A DNA stretch of 64,000 nucleotides from assembly GCA_021229015.1 (NCBI GenBank), contig CM037783.1, positions 55,944,169 to 56,008,168 on the forward strand, written 5' to 3'. A program made the translations under genes and the position numbers. Position 1 is the stretch's first letter. Each line of letters starts with the position of its first letter. Shown in pieces: positions 11,153-25,230 of the stretch. Below the pieces are notes generated by a model that saw nothing but the letters and a program-made list of their open reading frames with translations, was not told where the DNA came from and made no database searches. This DNA comes from Solen grandis (taxonomy: Eukaryota; Mollusca; Bivalvia; Adapedonta; Solenidae).

Positions 11153-13273
11153 TTCCATTTAATTATAACTTTTAAGTAGTTCTCAAATGATTAACAATAC
11201 ATTTCAGTTTTATGTTCTACAGTTTACGTTACAGTCATAGTGTATATAAAATGTGTTATTTTCTATATCCGATAATTCTTCAATGAATGAAATTGCACTT
11301 TAGATAGTGAGGTCAATTATAGTTTCTATGTGCTTAATATATGTAATAATAAATTAAAATAATATATGTAACTTCCTATCTAGACACTGCTTTATTTCTA
11401 TTTATTGGTTATAAGGTGAAAACGCAATTTAAAATGTCGCCAGTTGCCATATTAGTTGAGATATGAGCATGTTTTTAATTTTCCCGTGTATGTTATTGTC
11501 TGAACTGGTTCTCCTGCGAAACTAGGTTAATGTCAACCTTCCTTCGGTCATTGACAGGCACTATGTTGTAAACAATAATGGACTCATTAGCTAAACGATT
11601 AAACCAACACGTTAATCACTTTGTAGACGAACTGGGTGTGAAATAAGTGCCTATGACTAGGTCATTTGAAGGTCGTAGAATATTACTACGCGTCTGGCAA
11701 ATTTTATGACATTTTCCCCCATTCATACAAAAACATAACTGTCTAAGCGTAACCCAAATGAAAAATGCATGGCGACGATGTGTAAAACATGACATTGCAT
11801 GACTAATGCATGATGACCCTGGTGACAGGTACACACTCTACTAATTAATCAATCATCTTGATCAGGCCAAACTTCCTAGCTAAATTATCAGTATATTTTA
11901 TTTATTTGCATGTATGCATTCATATATTATTTATAAATCTGTGCACACAATGCCAAGCATGGTTATTAAATAACACAGTCATTCCAATCATTGTATTGCC
12001 CCCCCCCCCCCCCAACAACAACAACACCTTTAAATTTACCAATATTGTATACAGTCGGATTGTTCAAAGTCGTCGGGACGGACGTTTCCCTTCGTATAAT
12101 GCATTTGTTCTTATGATGATGGTCAAAGTGTAATTTTTTTATATAATTATGATAGATTACAAACATTGTTAGTAAAACATCTTTTTAAAAGGACATCAAT
12201 GTTTTTACAATGGTGGTGGAAAATAACACCTTACCTCATAGAAATCATTTTCATATTCATGACCAAATGAACAGAAATTCAATGCTATATATATGGTGAG
12301 GGTTCTGTAGAAATTGTGAAAATATATAAACAAATATATTCAATAAATAAAACAGAGGGCCACAAGGGCGCCGCATGCGTATGCTAACGCTTGTCTGTTT
12401 TTGTCTTAATTTGAAAACAGACACAGTAAATGAAAAAAAAAAGCCATTTTCTCTAGTTTGGTGAGCTCGGAATGTAGCACTTGTGACAGTGAACAGGAAT
12501 ATCAGATGCTTTTATCGCCAACGATGACGAGGATACCAGTGTGATGACAATATCTTGGGGGAAAAAAAAAGAAGCCGAACTAATAACTCATATAGAATCA
12601 AGCCGGTCATGACGTACCCCATCGACATTCGCAACTATGCTTGGTTTGATGGTTCTGGGACTTTAATGCAGGATACGAGGATCGTAAAAGTAAAATATAT
12701 AAGACACTAAATGGTTGTTTTTTAAGTTATCATATTATTATGAATTTTTAAACCGCTATGTCCATCTTTGTGCAAAAAAAAAAAAAAAAAAAAAAAATTA
12801 AAGATGCTTTTTTAAGAAATGTGTAAATTATTTACCAAAACTTGGCTGAAAAACTCTAAATAGTATACAAAAACAGAACTGAAAAGGAGAAACACATCTG
12901 TTATATCCTTTTTTCAAATTTATTTGTCACTTACAATTAATGTGCGTATTTTAACAATGTTTATAAACATACTGACTTACAAAGTAACAAACAAGAAATT
13001 AATCATCTAGAGAGATTCTCAAACATAATCGTCTTGTCGAAAGCAAGTAAATTATGATACATACGGCATTAGGCTGACTATAAAGCTATAAACGCAGACT
13101 CTCTAAACACCACATAAGTTCGAGACCCAAATATGAAGGGATCTGCGGTGCGTCGGTGGCTCTACGAATAATACGATATTTGTATATCTGATGGTGTTCC
13201 GCAATAAATAACAACTATAAATTGTAATAATGACCATGTTTGACCCGTTGCGCACATTGATCACATCCATAAT
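11153..13273. other. AT-rich non-coding stretch
   Basis: Contains a C14 run at 12001-12014, a GGGCCA-type dispersed repeat fragment from about 12353 to 12580, and a run of about 24 A at 12774. No exon recognised. Confidence 0.5.
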
Positions 13274-13277
13274 TTAA

Positions 13278-13511
13278 CCCTTTCCCTCATATAGACTCAT
13301 TTTGACGCACTCAATAGGTACCACATAAAGCCCGATCTGCAGAAAACCACAGTTAATCCTTACCAAATTTAATTACAAAATCCTCATTTCCAGACCACTG
13401 AGGAGCAGCGAACAGCATAAAACCTGATCGGCCTGCGAGTTACTCGCAGGCTGATCTGGTTTTATGTTGTTCGCATATGTCTTTTCATGGTTTCCTCCAT
13501 GAGGGAAAGGG
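13278..13511 (+). mobile_element. TTAA-flanked 234-bp MITE, copy 3
   Basis: Perfect TTAA on both sides and both CCCTTTCCCTCATA-type ends. The hairpin arm carries one extra change (GATCGGCC for GATCAGCC) and ATGTTGTTCGC replaces ATGCTGTTCGC. Confidence 0.9.
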
Positions 13512-13904
13512 TTAACAGATGTTGTTGGCTTTGTGAAACAGACTGGTGATTTATATCAATGATCAACTATGTTATTTTTACCTTTAGCAAAATAGTTTAG
13601 ACAAAGAGTAAATAACTTTTTCATTTTTTTACATTACATATTATGATATTGGCATCATAAATTTATCGCTTTTATCAATAATGAAATATAATTGTTATGA
13701 CCATCAATATTATTATAACTGTTATTGTCATCGCTTTCCTTGATATCAATAATCATTATATAATAGAAGTTATAACGTTGATGAACATTCTACCCAATTC
13801 CTTTCAATTTCTCGAATATTACTTTTATTTGAAATATATGAAGGTATTATTTTAATTATTAATTCAACTTTAAAACAAAACATGAATTGTTTGAGTAGGC
13901 TATA

Positions 13905-14395
13905 ATTGTTGCAAAACGTCCGTTTTGACGTTGTCATTAAGCGCCCGAAGGCGCGATCGTAGTGAATTATTTAAAATTAATGAAAAAAAAAAAAAAAACA
14001 AAAAAAAAAAAACACGACCCGATAGATTTTCTTTAAATTTCATGATTGTTTAATTAAAGGGTTTTGCTATTCAAAATGATTTTTAATAAAAATCTATCGG
14101 GTATTTTTTTCTCAAAATAAAAAAGAAAATTAAGAGTATATCCGTGCTCATTTTCCAGATTAAATTCGAATTACGGGAAATTGAGTAAAAACTAACGTAT
14201 GAAATTTACATCCTTGGAAAGGAAGAAATTCATCCTCTTTAAGGTAACAAGAATTTATTTCTACATGAATCGAAACAAAAAAACAAAAAAAAAAAAAACG
14301 GTTTGTTTGCGCACACCCTAAATCTCACAAAAACGTCAGTTTTGACGTCGAAAACGACGTCATTTTAAAAGTATGATTCCACCTTAAGTACAACC
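13905..14395. repeat. nested inverted-repeat sequence with ACGTCA-type motifs
   Basis: The outer parts carry AACGTCCGTTTTGACGT on the left and AACGTCAGTTTTGACGTCG on the right. Inside lies a pair CCCGATAGATTTT (14018-14030) and AAAATCTATCGGG (14089-14101). Near the right edge is a perfect palindrome, TGACGTCG-AAAA-CGACGTCA. Long A runs interrupt it. Looks like a mobile-element remnant. Confidence 0.45.
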
Positions 14396-17265
14396 ATGTG
14401 ACGTGTTTGGAATGAGTGATACAGAGATAATGTTAAAAGAGAAAAATAAAAATACCAAAAATGACCCTACTGGCATTCGAACCCAAAAAACAGTATGTGT
14501 TTGTAAATACTCTGCATTAGAGTTCCAGAACCTTAAATCAAAAATCAAGACGGACCAACCGACAGACGGATATGGCCCCAAATAGCCCCCATATGCTGCT
14601 TATGAACTGCTGTGACCCGTCTTCTAAACTCTAAATTGAAGGGTGTATAGCATTTAAAATCGGGTCAGTATCTATTATTTCCCATATGAAATGTTACAAT
14701 AAATCAGCGGTTGCATATCAGAACAAGCAATAATTGTTGACAACAGCAGCTAGACGGATTGTTTATCACCTTAATCAAACTACGGGCTTATGAATAAACG
14801 TAGGTGTTCGCTCACGAGACGAGAGAGGAATTTCAAGTTTTAAAATACCGGTGGGATGTAATGCAGTCAGCATCTGACACGGCTGCACTGTTAGTCATAA
14901 ACAGCCTGTAGTAACGTTAATTTCATTTTGCGCGAATAAAACTATTAACATCGAATAAACAATATTTCTATGATAGTATAGACAATTTATATAAACGATA
15001 ACAAAAATAATACTGACCTACAGATATAAAATACTTCTGAAATTTGAAAAGATCATGCGAATAGATAGATGGATGGAAATGTTTACAGCGTATTATAGAC
15101 AAAAACAGCATAAACTATTGAGAAACTTTGTAAAACCTTCATAACATTGCTTTTTGTAGTATAATATTCGATAAAAAAAAATGTACTCACCTATAAATGA
15201 TGAATAAGACAATCTTAAACTTTTACAAAGTTTAAGTCCAGATTAGCGAAGCGGATAATGCCTCTGTCGTGTGGTAAACGCTCAGTGAAAAAAAAATGAC
15301 CTTCAATAGTAGTGAGAAAGAAACGTCAGGGTCAAAGATAGAAATGTTACTAAACCAGCTAATTTCTAGTGGTTAATGTGAGAACATGGGCAGACTCCGT
15401 GCTATAATTCTGTGCGTCTTCATACATATTCATGACAAAGATTTTGAACATGCGCAGAAAGTATGCTGCTGTTAAGCGCATGCGCATTCATAGATTTGAT
15501 CCTCTGAAGGTTGATCAATTTCCTCAATGAATTATTTATCAGTGCAATGACAAAATCTGGATTGTATATGTCGTAGTTCGCTCGATATCATTATATATAT
15601 ATAAAAAACTTCAGTAATTTAAATTCTGATGCAAAAATCTTGACAGATCTAATTATCAAATGTAAAAACACAAATTACCAGTATGAAGGGACATACATCA
15701 GAATGATTAAATCAAATTCAAATAGATTTAAAAAGTTGTTTAAGTTGACACTTTTAAAACTATGCTCTTCTCAAGAGGCCCACGAACCGTGTTCTTACAC
15801 AATATCCAATAACTGTCTGTCATTAGTCATTCATACCTGTTGACTTTTCGTTCAAAGTCATGCCAAGGGCGACGAAAATGTTTTTCGTGTCCTTTTCAAC
15901 TTCAATGAACGATTTCGAAATAATTAAAAAAAAACACATATGACATGAATTTATATGTGAAAAAAAAATGTAGACAGCATGAATGTTAGGTAAGTTAGTG
16001 TCAATATGCATGGTTTTGACTGACATAGCTAATCAGCTTGTGTGGTCATATTAGAATACCCCGAGTTCAAGGGACATGTGGATAGAGCCATCAATATGGC
16101 TTCCCCTCATGAAAAATCCTGACCATACCAGGGCTCGAACAAGGGTCTCTGTATATAGTATTAAAGAATACCTGCTCAAACACACAGTTTTAAGGGGCTA
16201 TAAGCTTTAATGAGTCAGTGACTATTATATACCACTTGGTAACGAAACCTTTACCTAATGCTTATAATTATATAACATAATTTATGTAGTGATATCTTTT
16301 AAATAATGATGAATTCATTTATTATTTACGACCCCTTAAATGCCTTATCTTTATCTACTGTACTTTTTTAAAGTTGCAAATGAAAACTTAATTTTACAGA
16401 ACATGCAAAAGGTCAACAAATGTAGTCTAGCTCAAATGTACCGGAAGACACGATATATAACAGGCAATGTTTGTTAGGTGTATCGTGTTATTTAACTAGT
16501 ACAAGCGATAATATGTAATGTTTAATTAACGTGTCTGCTTTTTTTTTCACTCTGGTGCATTTCGTCGCCCCTGGTCAGCATTCTTTTTGACGTCTCTATG
16601 TGCGTGTTTGAAGTCTGTTTGGGAGGTTGCTGAATCAAGTGTCAGTAATTTCGTCATTTTATGCATATCTGTACCAACGGCTCCAGAGAAAAAAAACACA
16701 TGCTTATAAATAAACACACCTTCTATGTGATAAAAAGATTTTACATTCTTCTAAAAGGGTGAGTGCTTTAGATGTATGTGAACGGCTGTTTATCTAGGAA
16801 CCTCAGAAAAAATAAGGAATATTATCAACTTGTCTTTTCGAAGTAGAGAACAATAAAAAATCAAGCCACATGAATAAATGCATGGTGCATATTTGCCCAT
16901 GATCTCAACTTTTGACAAAGTAATTTGCCCCTCGACATTGACCTTTGTAGCAGATGTTGTGGATTAAATATATATATACATTGTATATATATAATTGTAA
17001 TTTACACACTTTATAGGTTTGATAACGTGCACTATTTGTTAAAGTTATCAAGAAACGTATAAATGGAAAAAAAATAATCTTGATGTAAGAAATTCTTTTT
17101 GTGGTTACACTAACATTGACATTGAAATGTTGAATGAATTCCTTTGATTTGGGGCATACTCGTGCAAAGTAAATAAGAAATAGGTGTATACGTTGAACAG
17201 TTTTTGCTCGTTATGTATACCGGTATGTACTGAATAACTACCTATATGATACCGACATATTATTT
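14396..17265. other. AT-rich non-coding stretch
   Basis: A short tRNA-B-box-like word (GGCATTCGAACCC, 14472) and a SINE-like scrap near 16095-16150 (CCAGGGCTCGAAC) are the only signals. A strong donor-like TAG|GTGAGTAC on the minus strand at 15185 has no coding frame beside it. Confidence 0.4.
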
Positions 17266-17269
17266 TTAA

Positions 17270-17476
17270 CCCTTTCCCTCATATAGACTCATTTTAACGC
17301 ACTCAATAGGTACCATGTAAAGCCTGATCTGCAGAAAACCATAGTTAAACCTTACCAAATTTAATTATAAAGTCCTCATTTCCAGACCACTGAGGAGCAG
17401 CGAACAGCATAAAACCTGATCTGGTTTTATGCTGTTCGCATAGGTCTTTTCATGGTGTCCTCTATGAGGGAAGGGG
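17270..17476 (+). mobile_element. TTAA-flanked MITE, copy 4, 27-bp deletion
   Basis: TTAA on both sides and normal ends, but only 207 bp. The loop-proximal part of the hairpin (CAGCCTGCGAGTTACTCGCAGG and neighbours) is missing, leaving ATAAAACCTGATCTGGTTTTAT. The deletion removes the tip of the hairpin symmetrically. Confidence 0.9.
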
Positions 17477-17480
17477 TTAA

Positions 17481-18932
17481 GTTTCAACTTAGCTAAGTAT
17501 TCAAACCAATGGATGCAGCGTAATACACGTAAAAGGTTTCAACACATCATATTTAGAAAGAACAAGAAATGTTTTCTTTTTTCATCTTAACGGTATTTTT
17601 TTTAAATTATTTCAAGGTGTTCACAATCAATTCTGACACTGGAGGATGGTTTAAGAGAAATATCTGGGACACCCTAAGATGAAGACATTTGTTGTTCTTT
17701 TTTCTAGCATTTGTTTCTTTTAACTTGTTAACGTAAGTACTAATTAATTTACTGCAGTCCAGATATAGAAAAAAAGTGTGAGTATTCACACTTGTCTTTG
17801 TCCCCTGGCTTTCTTTTAGTGACATGTAAAGTGCTGTAAACTAGGGATGACAGAGTACTGTGTCATTGTGTGACCATTGTATTTTGTTTCAATTATCACG
17901 AAGATAAAAAAGCTTGAGAAATGATATAGAAGTCGTTTGTATTTTAAATCTTTACAAAATTAAGAGCAAATAAGATATTTTAACAAATGGGAAGATAATA
18001 AGTATACATAATTAAACATCACATCAGATGACATGAATTGAGAGAGAATCTGAGGTTATATACCAAACACTTGATTATATATATAAAGAACAACAACAGG
18101 TGGACGGAATTTGAAAGAGATCAACATCTTGCAGACGCTTAACAGACAGACGCTTTACAGGATCACTCTTAAAGAGATAAGAAACTCACGTATTTGGTTT
18201 AATCGGCAATAAATTGAAGAGAAAACTCAGTGTTTTTATAAATGATTTGAGCAATTTTACACATCTCGGGTTACCTCGCGGTCACATGTTCATACACGTA
18301 ACTTAATGAGATCTTCTCATGACTTGCTCTTTACCTATATCAGAGTTGTGGATCTAAGCTAGGTTATACGGTCTTTGTTTTATATCATTATAAAAAGTAC
18401 ACTATACCAGAAAATGTATAATGACTATAGAGTGTTACCAAAGAGGTTCATCTGATGAGAAAAATGGTTTCTCAAAACCGATAAACAACAACAACAACAA
18501 CATTAACAACAAAATGATGAAGCCCCGGATGTATGAACCAACGAAGTTGTCCTCAATATTTTTTTTAAAATAACAGTAGGAAAAGTTACATAAAATCTTA
18601 TTTTCATAATCATAATATGTTTAATGCACTAATGAATATAAGTAACCAAACAATGTATAAAAGTTTTGTATATTTATTAAAGAAATCATCATGACATTCA
18701 ACCGATGATTAATCTAGCCTTTTGTATACAGAATGTTATTCACTAATTTGTGGGGAAAATCATCTCTGTCTACATAAATATTGTTTGCTATTTTCTCCAT
18801 GTATTGTGTATTAAATGACATAATGGGAAATTTCTCCCCCGTAACATTTATCATTTCAAGTTACAAAATCTCTGTCTATTTCATTTTGCCTGTATCCACC
18901 CCCCCCCCCTCTCTTATGTATTGAGTAGCGTC

Positions 18933-18978
<46 letters not shown>

Positions 18979-21087
18979 ATATAATTCTGTTTTAATCTCA
19001 TATTTTCATGTAAAATATATAAAATTTGAAACATGAATTCCACGAAATTAAATGTCAGTAAAAATGACAAATACGAGTATAACAGTTTATTACGATAGTT
19101 TTACCTAGGCACTAAGAGACTTGGGTTTGGGACAACAATGGAGTTTCTACTGACACTACAGTCTCTGGTTCGAATCAACATGTGATGTGATAAATCAAAT
19201 GTTTCCCACCTATAATCATCTAGGAGGACATATATCAATCATATCAATGTCATTTAATAACTGCAGGTTACTTTTTAGCTTTTGTTTCCATACAATTAAG
19301 CCTGTTATTTTAATTGCATATAGTTTAACATGCAGGATATGCTAAAAATGTTGACGAAGTAAAAGCAGTCTTTGTCCTTAGCGGAAGCTGTCGCTGATAG
19401 AAAGGACGGTAGACCTTTCGCCCATGTTTGAATATTAAATGTGATTGATAAACACCGAATGAACTCAAATAGGCGCGGTTAATATATAACCAAATAAAGA
19501 AAATTGGTAGTTAAGCTCTGCGAAATAAAATTGAATTCATGTACAGTGTATGGGTAGTTTAAAACGCATTTGATTGTCTCATAACTGCCATGTTTTCCGT
19601 TCATATTAAGTTTCAACTAACAGGCAATTGTTTAACCTTAATATATGCAACCAATATTCAAAGCAAACATGACTTATTTTACTCACCATACGATAATATT
19701 TTCATGCATGTAACCTGTTTATTAGTATACAGTATAACTGAATTCATCATACAACATTGGACTAGTGGGACAGGAGGTTTTAATAGGTATCAAAATCCAT
19801 GACTATAGGTCGAAAATAGGCAGAGAGTAAGGAAGATTTATTAACGCCTAAACATGTAAGTATCGCCATTACTTTTTCACAAATGCTTTCATGATGACAT
19901 AAATATTCTTTTTAAGAATACATTAGTCTCTACTTTAAAGCAGGATTGCACTTGGCTCACACATGACACCATAATTCATCTCAAATTTAATTGCTGTTGC
20001 ACCCGCGCACGCACGCTGGCCTCGTTTTTTTTTCTTTGACAGTCTCAACTTCATTGTCCCGTCAATATATGCAACCCCCCCCCACCTACAATCACGTTAA
20101 GCCTCGGTTTCAAACAGATAAAAAATTTCGACTCATAACCGGGAGGCAGTGGGTTCGATATCTGTCCGTTAAAAAGTGATATAGAGGCAACATATACTGG
20201 ACGTTAAACACAAACAGGTAGTGTCGGTTCTTAACACACAGTCTGTAATCACAGCATCATATCAAAGTTAAGAAATAAGGCAACATCTGTTTTGTTGTGG
20301 ACAGATCTAGCTGTGTTCTTTTTACAAATATTACAACTCAGATTGCTACTAACTGCAAATTTTAATATTATTTAAATATCCATTTACGTGTGATGACTTT
20401 TCTCATTGATAAATTAATTTCGTTTAAACGTTAAATATTAGTAATGTTCGAATTCTTGCAATTCCTGGTTATATCTATATGAACAATACTCCTATAACTT
20501 CTAAAAATCTGTTTCTAGTTTCTGGAGCACAATACTAGTATACGACGTTTCGTATGTCTAATGGATCAACTGATTAATTAGGGAGAACGGTCCTTTCGCA
20601 CCAAGTATCATTATCAAAGTAGATTGTGTGCATCTTTATTACACTTTTCCTTCAAACACTGTCGTTAATGTCACGAGAAATGTTACTTAGCATATAATGT
20701 CGCCTGCCTTCACTGACCTGTAAATTGAAATGAAGCAGGTAGAGACAATCGAATCACCAATGGTCAGTTAATGAGCAATACCCGTGTCATAAATCGAGAC
20801 ACCTGGTGTTGCAATGTCCACTGTGACGGACAGCGTGAACTAGTGGGCGTTTATTCGTGACAAACGACACACGTGTGACATGCGCGCTTAGCATCTTAAT
20901 GAAATGTTCGGTTAGTTCCTTTCAGACGCGCAAACAAGACAAATGTCCACGGTCAGCTGTCCGAAAGTATTTTGTTTATACCTTTTGACCGGTCTTTCGG
21001 GATGAACCAGTGAGATCAACAAACGCCGAAAATATACCGGGCATTTCCTGATAATTAATAATGTAGATAAAGATGACAGAAATAGTG
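17481..21087. other. AT-rich non-coding stretch
   Basis: Holds a (TA)n tract at 18935-18983, a C-run at 18899-18909, and a partial tRNA-headed SINE at about 20130-20217 (TGGGTTCGATATC and GGACGTTAAACAC). 20700-21050 is less AT-rich but shows no exon structure I can defend. Confidence 0.45.
18935..18983. repeat. (TA)n microsatellite
   Basis: Alternating TA interrupted once by TT. Confidence 0.9.
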
Positions 21088-21379
21088 TTTGTTTGTTTGT
21101 TTATTGGGTTAATGTACGACCGACAGTATTTCAGTTATTTCAGATATATTGCTGCCACACTGCAATATCACGCCGTAAACATGTGGCATGATACCAAACC
21201 CAGTCACATTATCCTGACACCGGGCTAACCAGTCCTGGAACAACCCTTATGTGCTGAGCAACAAGCAAGGGGGCTATACCAGTACCATTTTTGTTGACGG
21301 CATGTCGCAGCCGGGGATCGAACCAACGACTTCCCGATCACGGGGTGGACGCCCTAACCATTTCGGCCACCGGGACCGG
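21088..21379 (-). mobile_element. full-length tRNA-headed SINE (minus)
   Basis: On the minus strand the head reads CCGGTCCCGGTGGCCGAAAT with A-box TGGCCGAAATGGTTAGG and B-box GGTTCGATCCC. The body includes GTGACTGGGTTTGG, GGCGTGATATTGCAGTGTGG and a (GTTT)n-like tail complement (AAACAAACAAAC). Partial copies of the same body occur at 25010, 48119, 50478 and 52824. Confidence 0.75.
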
Positions 21380-21746
21380 TATGACAGCAATATCAGAAAT
21401 GAATTGCATTGCATCCTATTTCTATTATCTTCCTATTTGAATTTTATGAGGACCCCGAGAAAACAAAAAAGAATAGCTGAAACCAAATAGTGAGATAAAT
21501 TTAGTTGATATACGTGCACAAATTTTAAGTAGTTAAAGGGATATAGCAGCCTGCATTTTGCAAAGTAAGATTAATATTTAATCGTGAAGAATACAAGACA
21601 TTAATGACCAGTGTGACTTGTTGAAGACATTCTAAATTGAGAAGTTTTGTAAAATGACACGTGTGGGAATGGGGAGGGCACTGTATGAAATTTGAGGAAG
21701 TCACTCTTTTTAGTGTTCATGGGAGATAACTTATGAAGGAGAGATA

Positions 21747-22680
21747 ATAAAAGAGCTGTCCGTAAGACAACGAGCTCAACTGTTCCGCCGCTTTTTAGTA
21801 TAAGTTGTGTTAATCCAAAAAACACGCGTTGTATTAAATTTGATCATAGGTCATCGTACTTGTTCGTTCAATGCTCGTAAAGAACCAAGTATAATATCAA
21901 TAGGCATTGTAAGTTACTAAGATGTATGCATCCAAACTTTAACCAAATTTACCAGCACGCAAAAATTTAACCAAAATTTCCAAGTTCCAAAGGGGCCATT
22001 TTTAACAATGAATTCAATGTCAAGAGTTATCTAACTTGATGGTCTGATGCCCCTGAACATCTCTGTGAAGATTCAAGTCAATACCAAAACTGATTGCTGA
22101 AAAAGAAGCATGATGGTATGTTGCATGCAAAACCTTAGCCAAAATTTCTAAGTTCTAAAGGCCCCATATTTTGCATTAAAAATGGTCAAAAGTTATCTTA
22201 CATGTTTGCTGAATGCTCATGAAGACCTTCGTGAACAATTTTGTCAATAAGCATAGTTACTATGATATATACATCCGAAAATTCAAACCAAATTTACTTG
22301 CACGCAAAATTTTTTTAAGTTCAAAAGGGGCCATTATTTACATTGAATTCCATCAATAGTTATCTAACTTGATGGTATGATGCCCCTTAACACCCATGTG
22401 AAGTTTCCCATAACTGATTGCTGAAATATAATCATGATATCATCTTGCATACAAAAGCTTAACCAAAATTTCTAAATCAAAAAAGGGCCGAACTTTGCAT
22501 TAAAATTGGTCAAGAGTTATCTACTTTGCTTGTTTAACGTCCCTTACGACTAAATCAATAAGTATAGCTAGTAACTAAGATAAAAAATTTGATAGTAACT
22601 TACACGCTAAACCTTAACCAAAGTACGACGCAAGTGTGAGTATAATAGCCCGACATACTCTGTATAGTCAAGCTTAAAAT
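21747..22680 (+). repeat. long dispersed repeat starting AAGAGCTGTCCGTAAGAC
   Basis: The opening AAGAGCTGTCCGTAAGAC followed by a CGAGCTCAACTG-like word recurs at 29100, 34539 and 56551. The body is built of about 180-bp related units (ACCAAAATTT, AAGTTC..AAAGGGGCCAT, GTTATCTAACTTGATGGT). It ends GACGCAAGTGTGAGTATAATAGCCC and GTCAAGCTTAAAA. Non-coding. Confidence 0.65.
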
Positions 22681-23468
22681 GTCACTGATAAACTGGTTTA
22701 TTTGTTCCTACGATTTCCATTGTTTGACATTTTAAAAGCTTATATTGTGAAGTTATATGTATGACTTTGATGGAATTTATGGCAATAGGGTTCAAATAGC
22801 TTAATTCTTCATTACAGACATCATATGCCGACAGTGAATGGAAGGTCAATATAATAATTCATCTATATCAGATAAAATATATTCATGACTTTTATTGCTC
22901 GGGGGAAAAAAGCTAAGACAGTAGGTCAGTGCAGAAAGTCAAAATGCTATTTTGATACACCGGGTGCTATATTTAGTATCATTATGCAAATGAATGTCTC
23001 GGTTACTTACACGTGATTGATTTTCACAATGAAGCAATATCTGTAAATCAAAGCGACGTTATATAAAAGGTGTAATATCTGAATAACAATAGTTGATATG
23101 ACATTGAGAATTAATGAGGTCATGACCCAGTACAGATCACAGGTAATTGAGGACAGGACCCGTTTGGTGCTCCCCCCTCTCTCTCTACACATACACATAC
23201 AAAGCGCTTGTAAAGTTTAAATATAGCGGTTTTGACCTTTTATTTTCTATTTACATAAAATAAATTTAACAAAACATACACATTTAAATAAAGCTTACGT
23301 TTACTATCCATGTCTTTATCAATAAATAAAAATCACTAGATCTTTTATGTTTTATATATAGTGATTTTTTAATCCATAAGCGCCTAATAAGAGACGAATT
23401 TCATCATACGTGTTTCTCTTGAGTTAAAATAACCCAATATTCACTTTTATAGTCAATACTGTTCATCA
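22681..23468. other. AT-rich non-coding stretch
   Basis: No exon recognised. A small hairpin AAAATCACTA / TAGTGATTTT lies at 23329-23369. Confidence 0.45.
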
Positions 23469-23472
23469 TTAA

Positions 23473-23706
23473 TCCTTTCCCTCATATAGACTCATTTTGA
23501 CGCACTCAGTAGGTACCACATAAAGCCTGATCTGCAGAAAACCACAGTTAAACCTTACCAAATTTAATTACAAAATCCTCATTTCCAGACCACTGAGGAG
23601 CAGCGAACAGCATAAAACCTGATCAGTCTGCGAGTTACTCGCAGGCTGATCTGGTTTTATGCTGTTCGCATAGGTCTTTTCATGGTGTTCTCTATGAGGG
23701 AAAGGG
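23473..23706 (+). mobile_element. TTAA-flanked 234-bp MITE, copy 5
   Basis: TTAA on both sides; first terminal base C changed to T (TCCTTTCCCTCATA). The hairpin is intact apart from GATCAGTCTGCGAG. Confidence 0.9.
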
Positions 23707-24075
23707 TTAAGGCGGATGTCTCCTGACGTACGTCAACTTAGTCATGTACTAGATTATCTAGTTATTTTAATTTTATTACAGAAACAAGAATGGTGGAGGA
23801 ATGATGAAGTCTCCCCTAGGTGTTTAAGTACTACTTAGCGCTAAGTAAGTTTGGTGGGATTCGAACCAGTTTATTGCAGGTGGCGGAGGACATTACCCGG
23901 GTAGGACCACCGACCTACTGCATGTAATGTACATAAAAAGTGAAATATACTGAAATAACCAGACTACAGGCACACATGTGTCATGAAATTAAACCCAGGG
24001 AAAAAATTAAGGCACATTGACAAATAAGACATTTCTACTAATGACTGATACACCGAAACCGATCCTTGTTTTATA

Positions 24076-24104
24076 CTGCTGCTGCTGCTGCTACTACTAC
24101 TACT
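24076..24104. repeat. (CTG)n(CTA)n triplet microsatellite
   Basis: Five CTG units pass directly into five CTA units. Around it, 23711-24687 is non-coding, with a SINE-like scrap at 23850-23920 (GGGATTCGAACCAG). Confidence 0.85.
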
Positions 24105-24691
24105 TGCAACAACTCAGCAACTACAAGAACAAAACAATTTAATGATCAACATAGATGTTTGTTACACAACTGATATCAGACCCTAAGCAATACTCAACTT
24201 CATTTGTTAATTCCACAACTTCAGCACCCCCCCCCTCACCTCCGAATATATAGATAAAATATAATTATTCAATTACCTCGATATTTCCTCTGTTTAATGA
24301 CACCGACCGAACAGTTACTTGTGAATTTAACTAAATCATTCCTATGAAGGTAACATGTTGTAATGTTATTTTAATAATATCCGGCTTGGAAAAAAAAAAC
24401 AAGGATTGGTTTTCGGGATTTATCTCAAATAAATACGCATTTCTTTCATTAAGTTTTGTGTTTGTGTGAGAGGTTTATCTAAATGATAATTTTGTAATAG
24501 ATATTCATACGTGAATACACACACGTTTTGGATGAGCAAGTTTAGATAGATGTTTTCATTTCAGATATCAAAGCTGATTGAAGAGGATATATGCGCCTTT
24601 ACATGCCTGCACCCATCTACACGCACACATGCACGCACGCATTTACTCACGCTTGCAAGCTTACTCGTCCCTCTTACAGCGGTAGAATTAA

Positions 24692-24925
24692 CCCTTTCCC
24701 TCATAGAAATCGCCATGAAAAGACCTATGCGAACAGCATAAAACCAGATCAGCCTGCGAGTAACTCGCAGGCTGATCAGGTTTTATGCTGTTCGCTGCTC
24801 CTCAGTGGTCTGGAAATGAGGATTTTGTAATTAAATTTGGTAAGGTTTAACTGTGGTTTTCTGCAGATCAGGCTTTATGTGGTACCTACTGAGTGCGTCA
24901 AAATGAGTCTATATGGGGGAAAGGG
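24692..24925 (-). mobile_element. TTAA-flanked 234-bp MITE, copy 6 (inverted)
   Basis: Same family in the opposite orientation, TTAA both sides, hairpin complete. The right end reads TATGGGGGAAAGGG (one change). Confidence 0.9.
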
Positions 24926-25009
24926 TTAAGACTGCTCTGATGGTAATTGACGGTTATTAGTTCGGTGTATAAAACAATAAGGTTATGATCTTGACATACG
25001 CAAAATAAT

Positions 25010-25230
25010 GATAGTTCGACCATACCGGGACTGTCCAGATAGTAAATACTTATTATTCTATCAACGTTTGTCGTCCCGACGGCAGGAACTTAACATATAT
25101 AGTGCTGCCCTACTGCGAAATCAGAGCAAATACAAGCGACATGATTCAGTAATGATATCCAGTCACATTATCCCGACATGTGATCAACAAGTCCTGGATC
25201 TACTTTATGGCCAATGACAAGGATAAAGGT
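25010..25230 (-). repeat. degraded tRNA-headed SINE body
   Basis: Carries CAGTCACATTATCCCGACA and AGTCCTGGA as in the SINE at 21088, with a degraded GCTGCCCTACTGC segment. Confidence 0.45.

Noticed and set aside
15178..15240. Minus-strand TAG|GTGAGTAC donor as a possible first exon of the carbonic anhydrase
   Set aside because: No start codon or signal-peptide-like frame precedes it.
23007..23198. Hydrophobic minus-strand frame ending at a good GTAAGT donor
   Set aside because: Phase does not match carbonic anhydrase exon A, no cleavage-site residues, and low-complexity hydrophobic peptides are common in AT-rich DNA.
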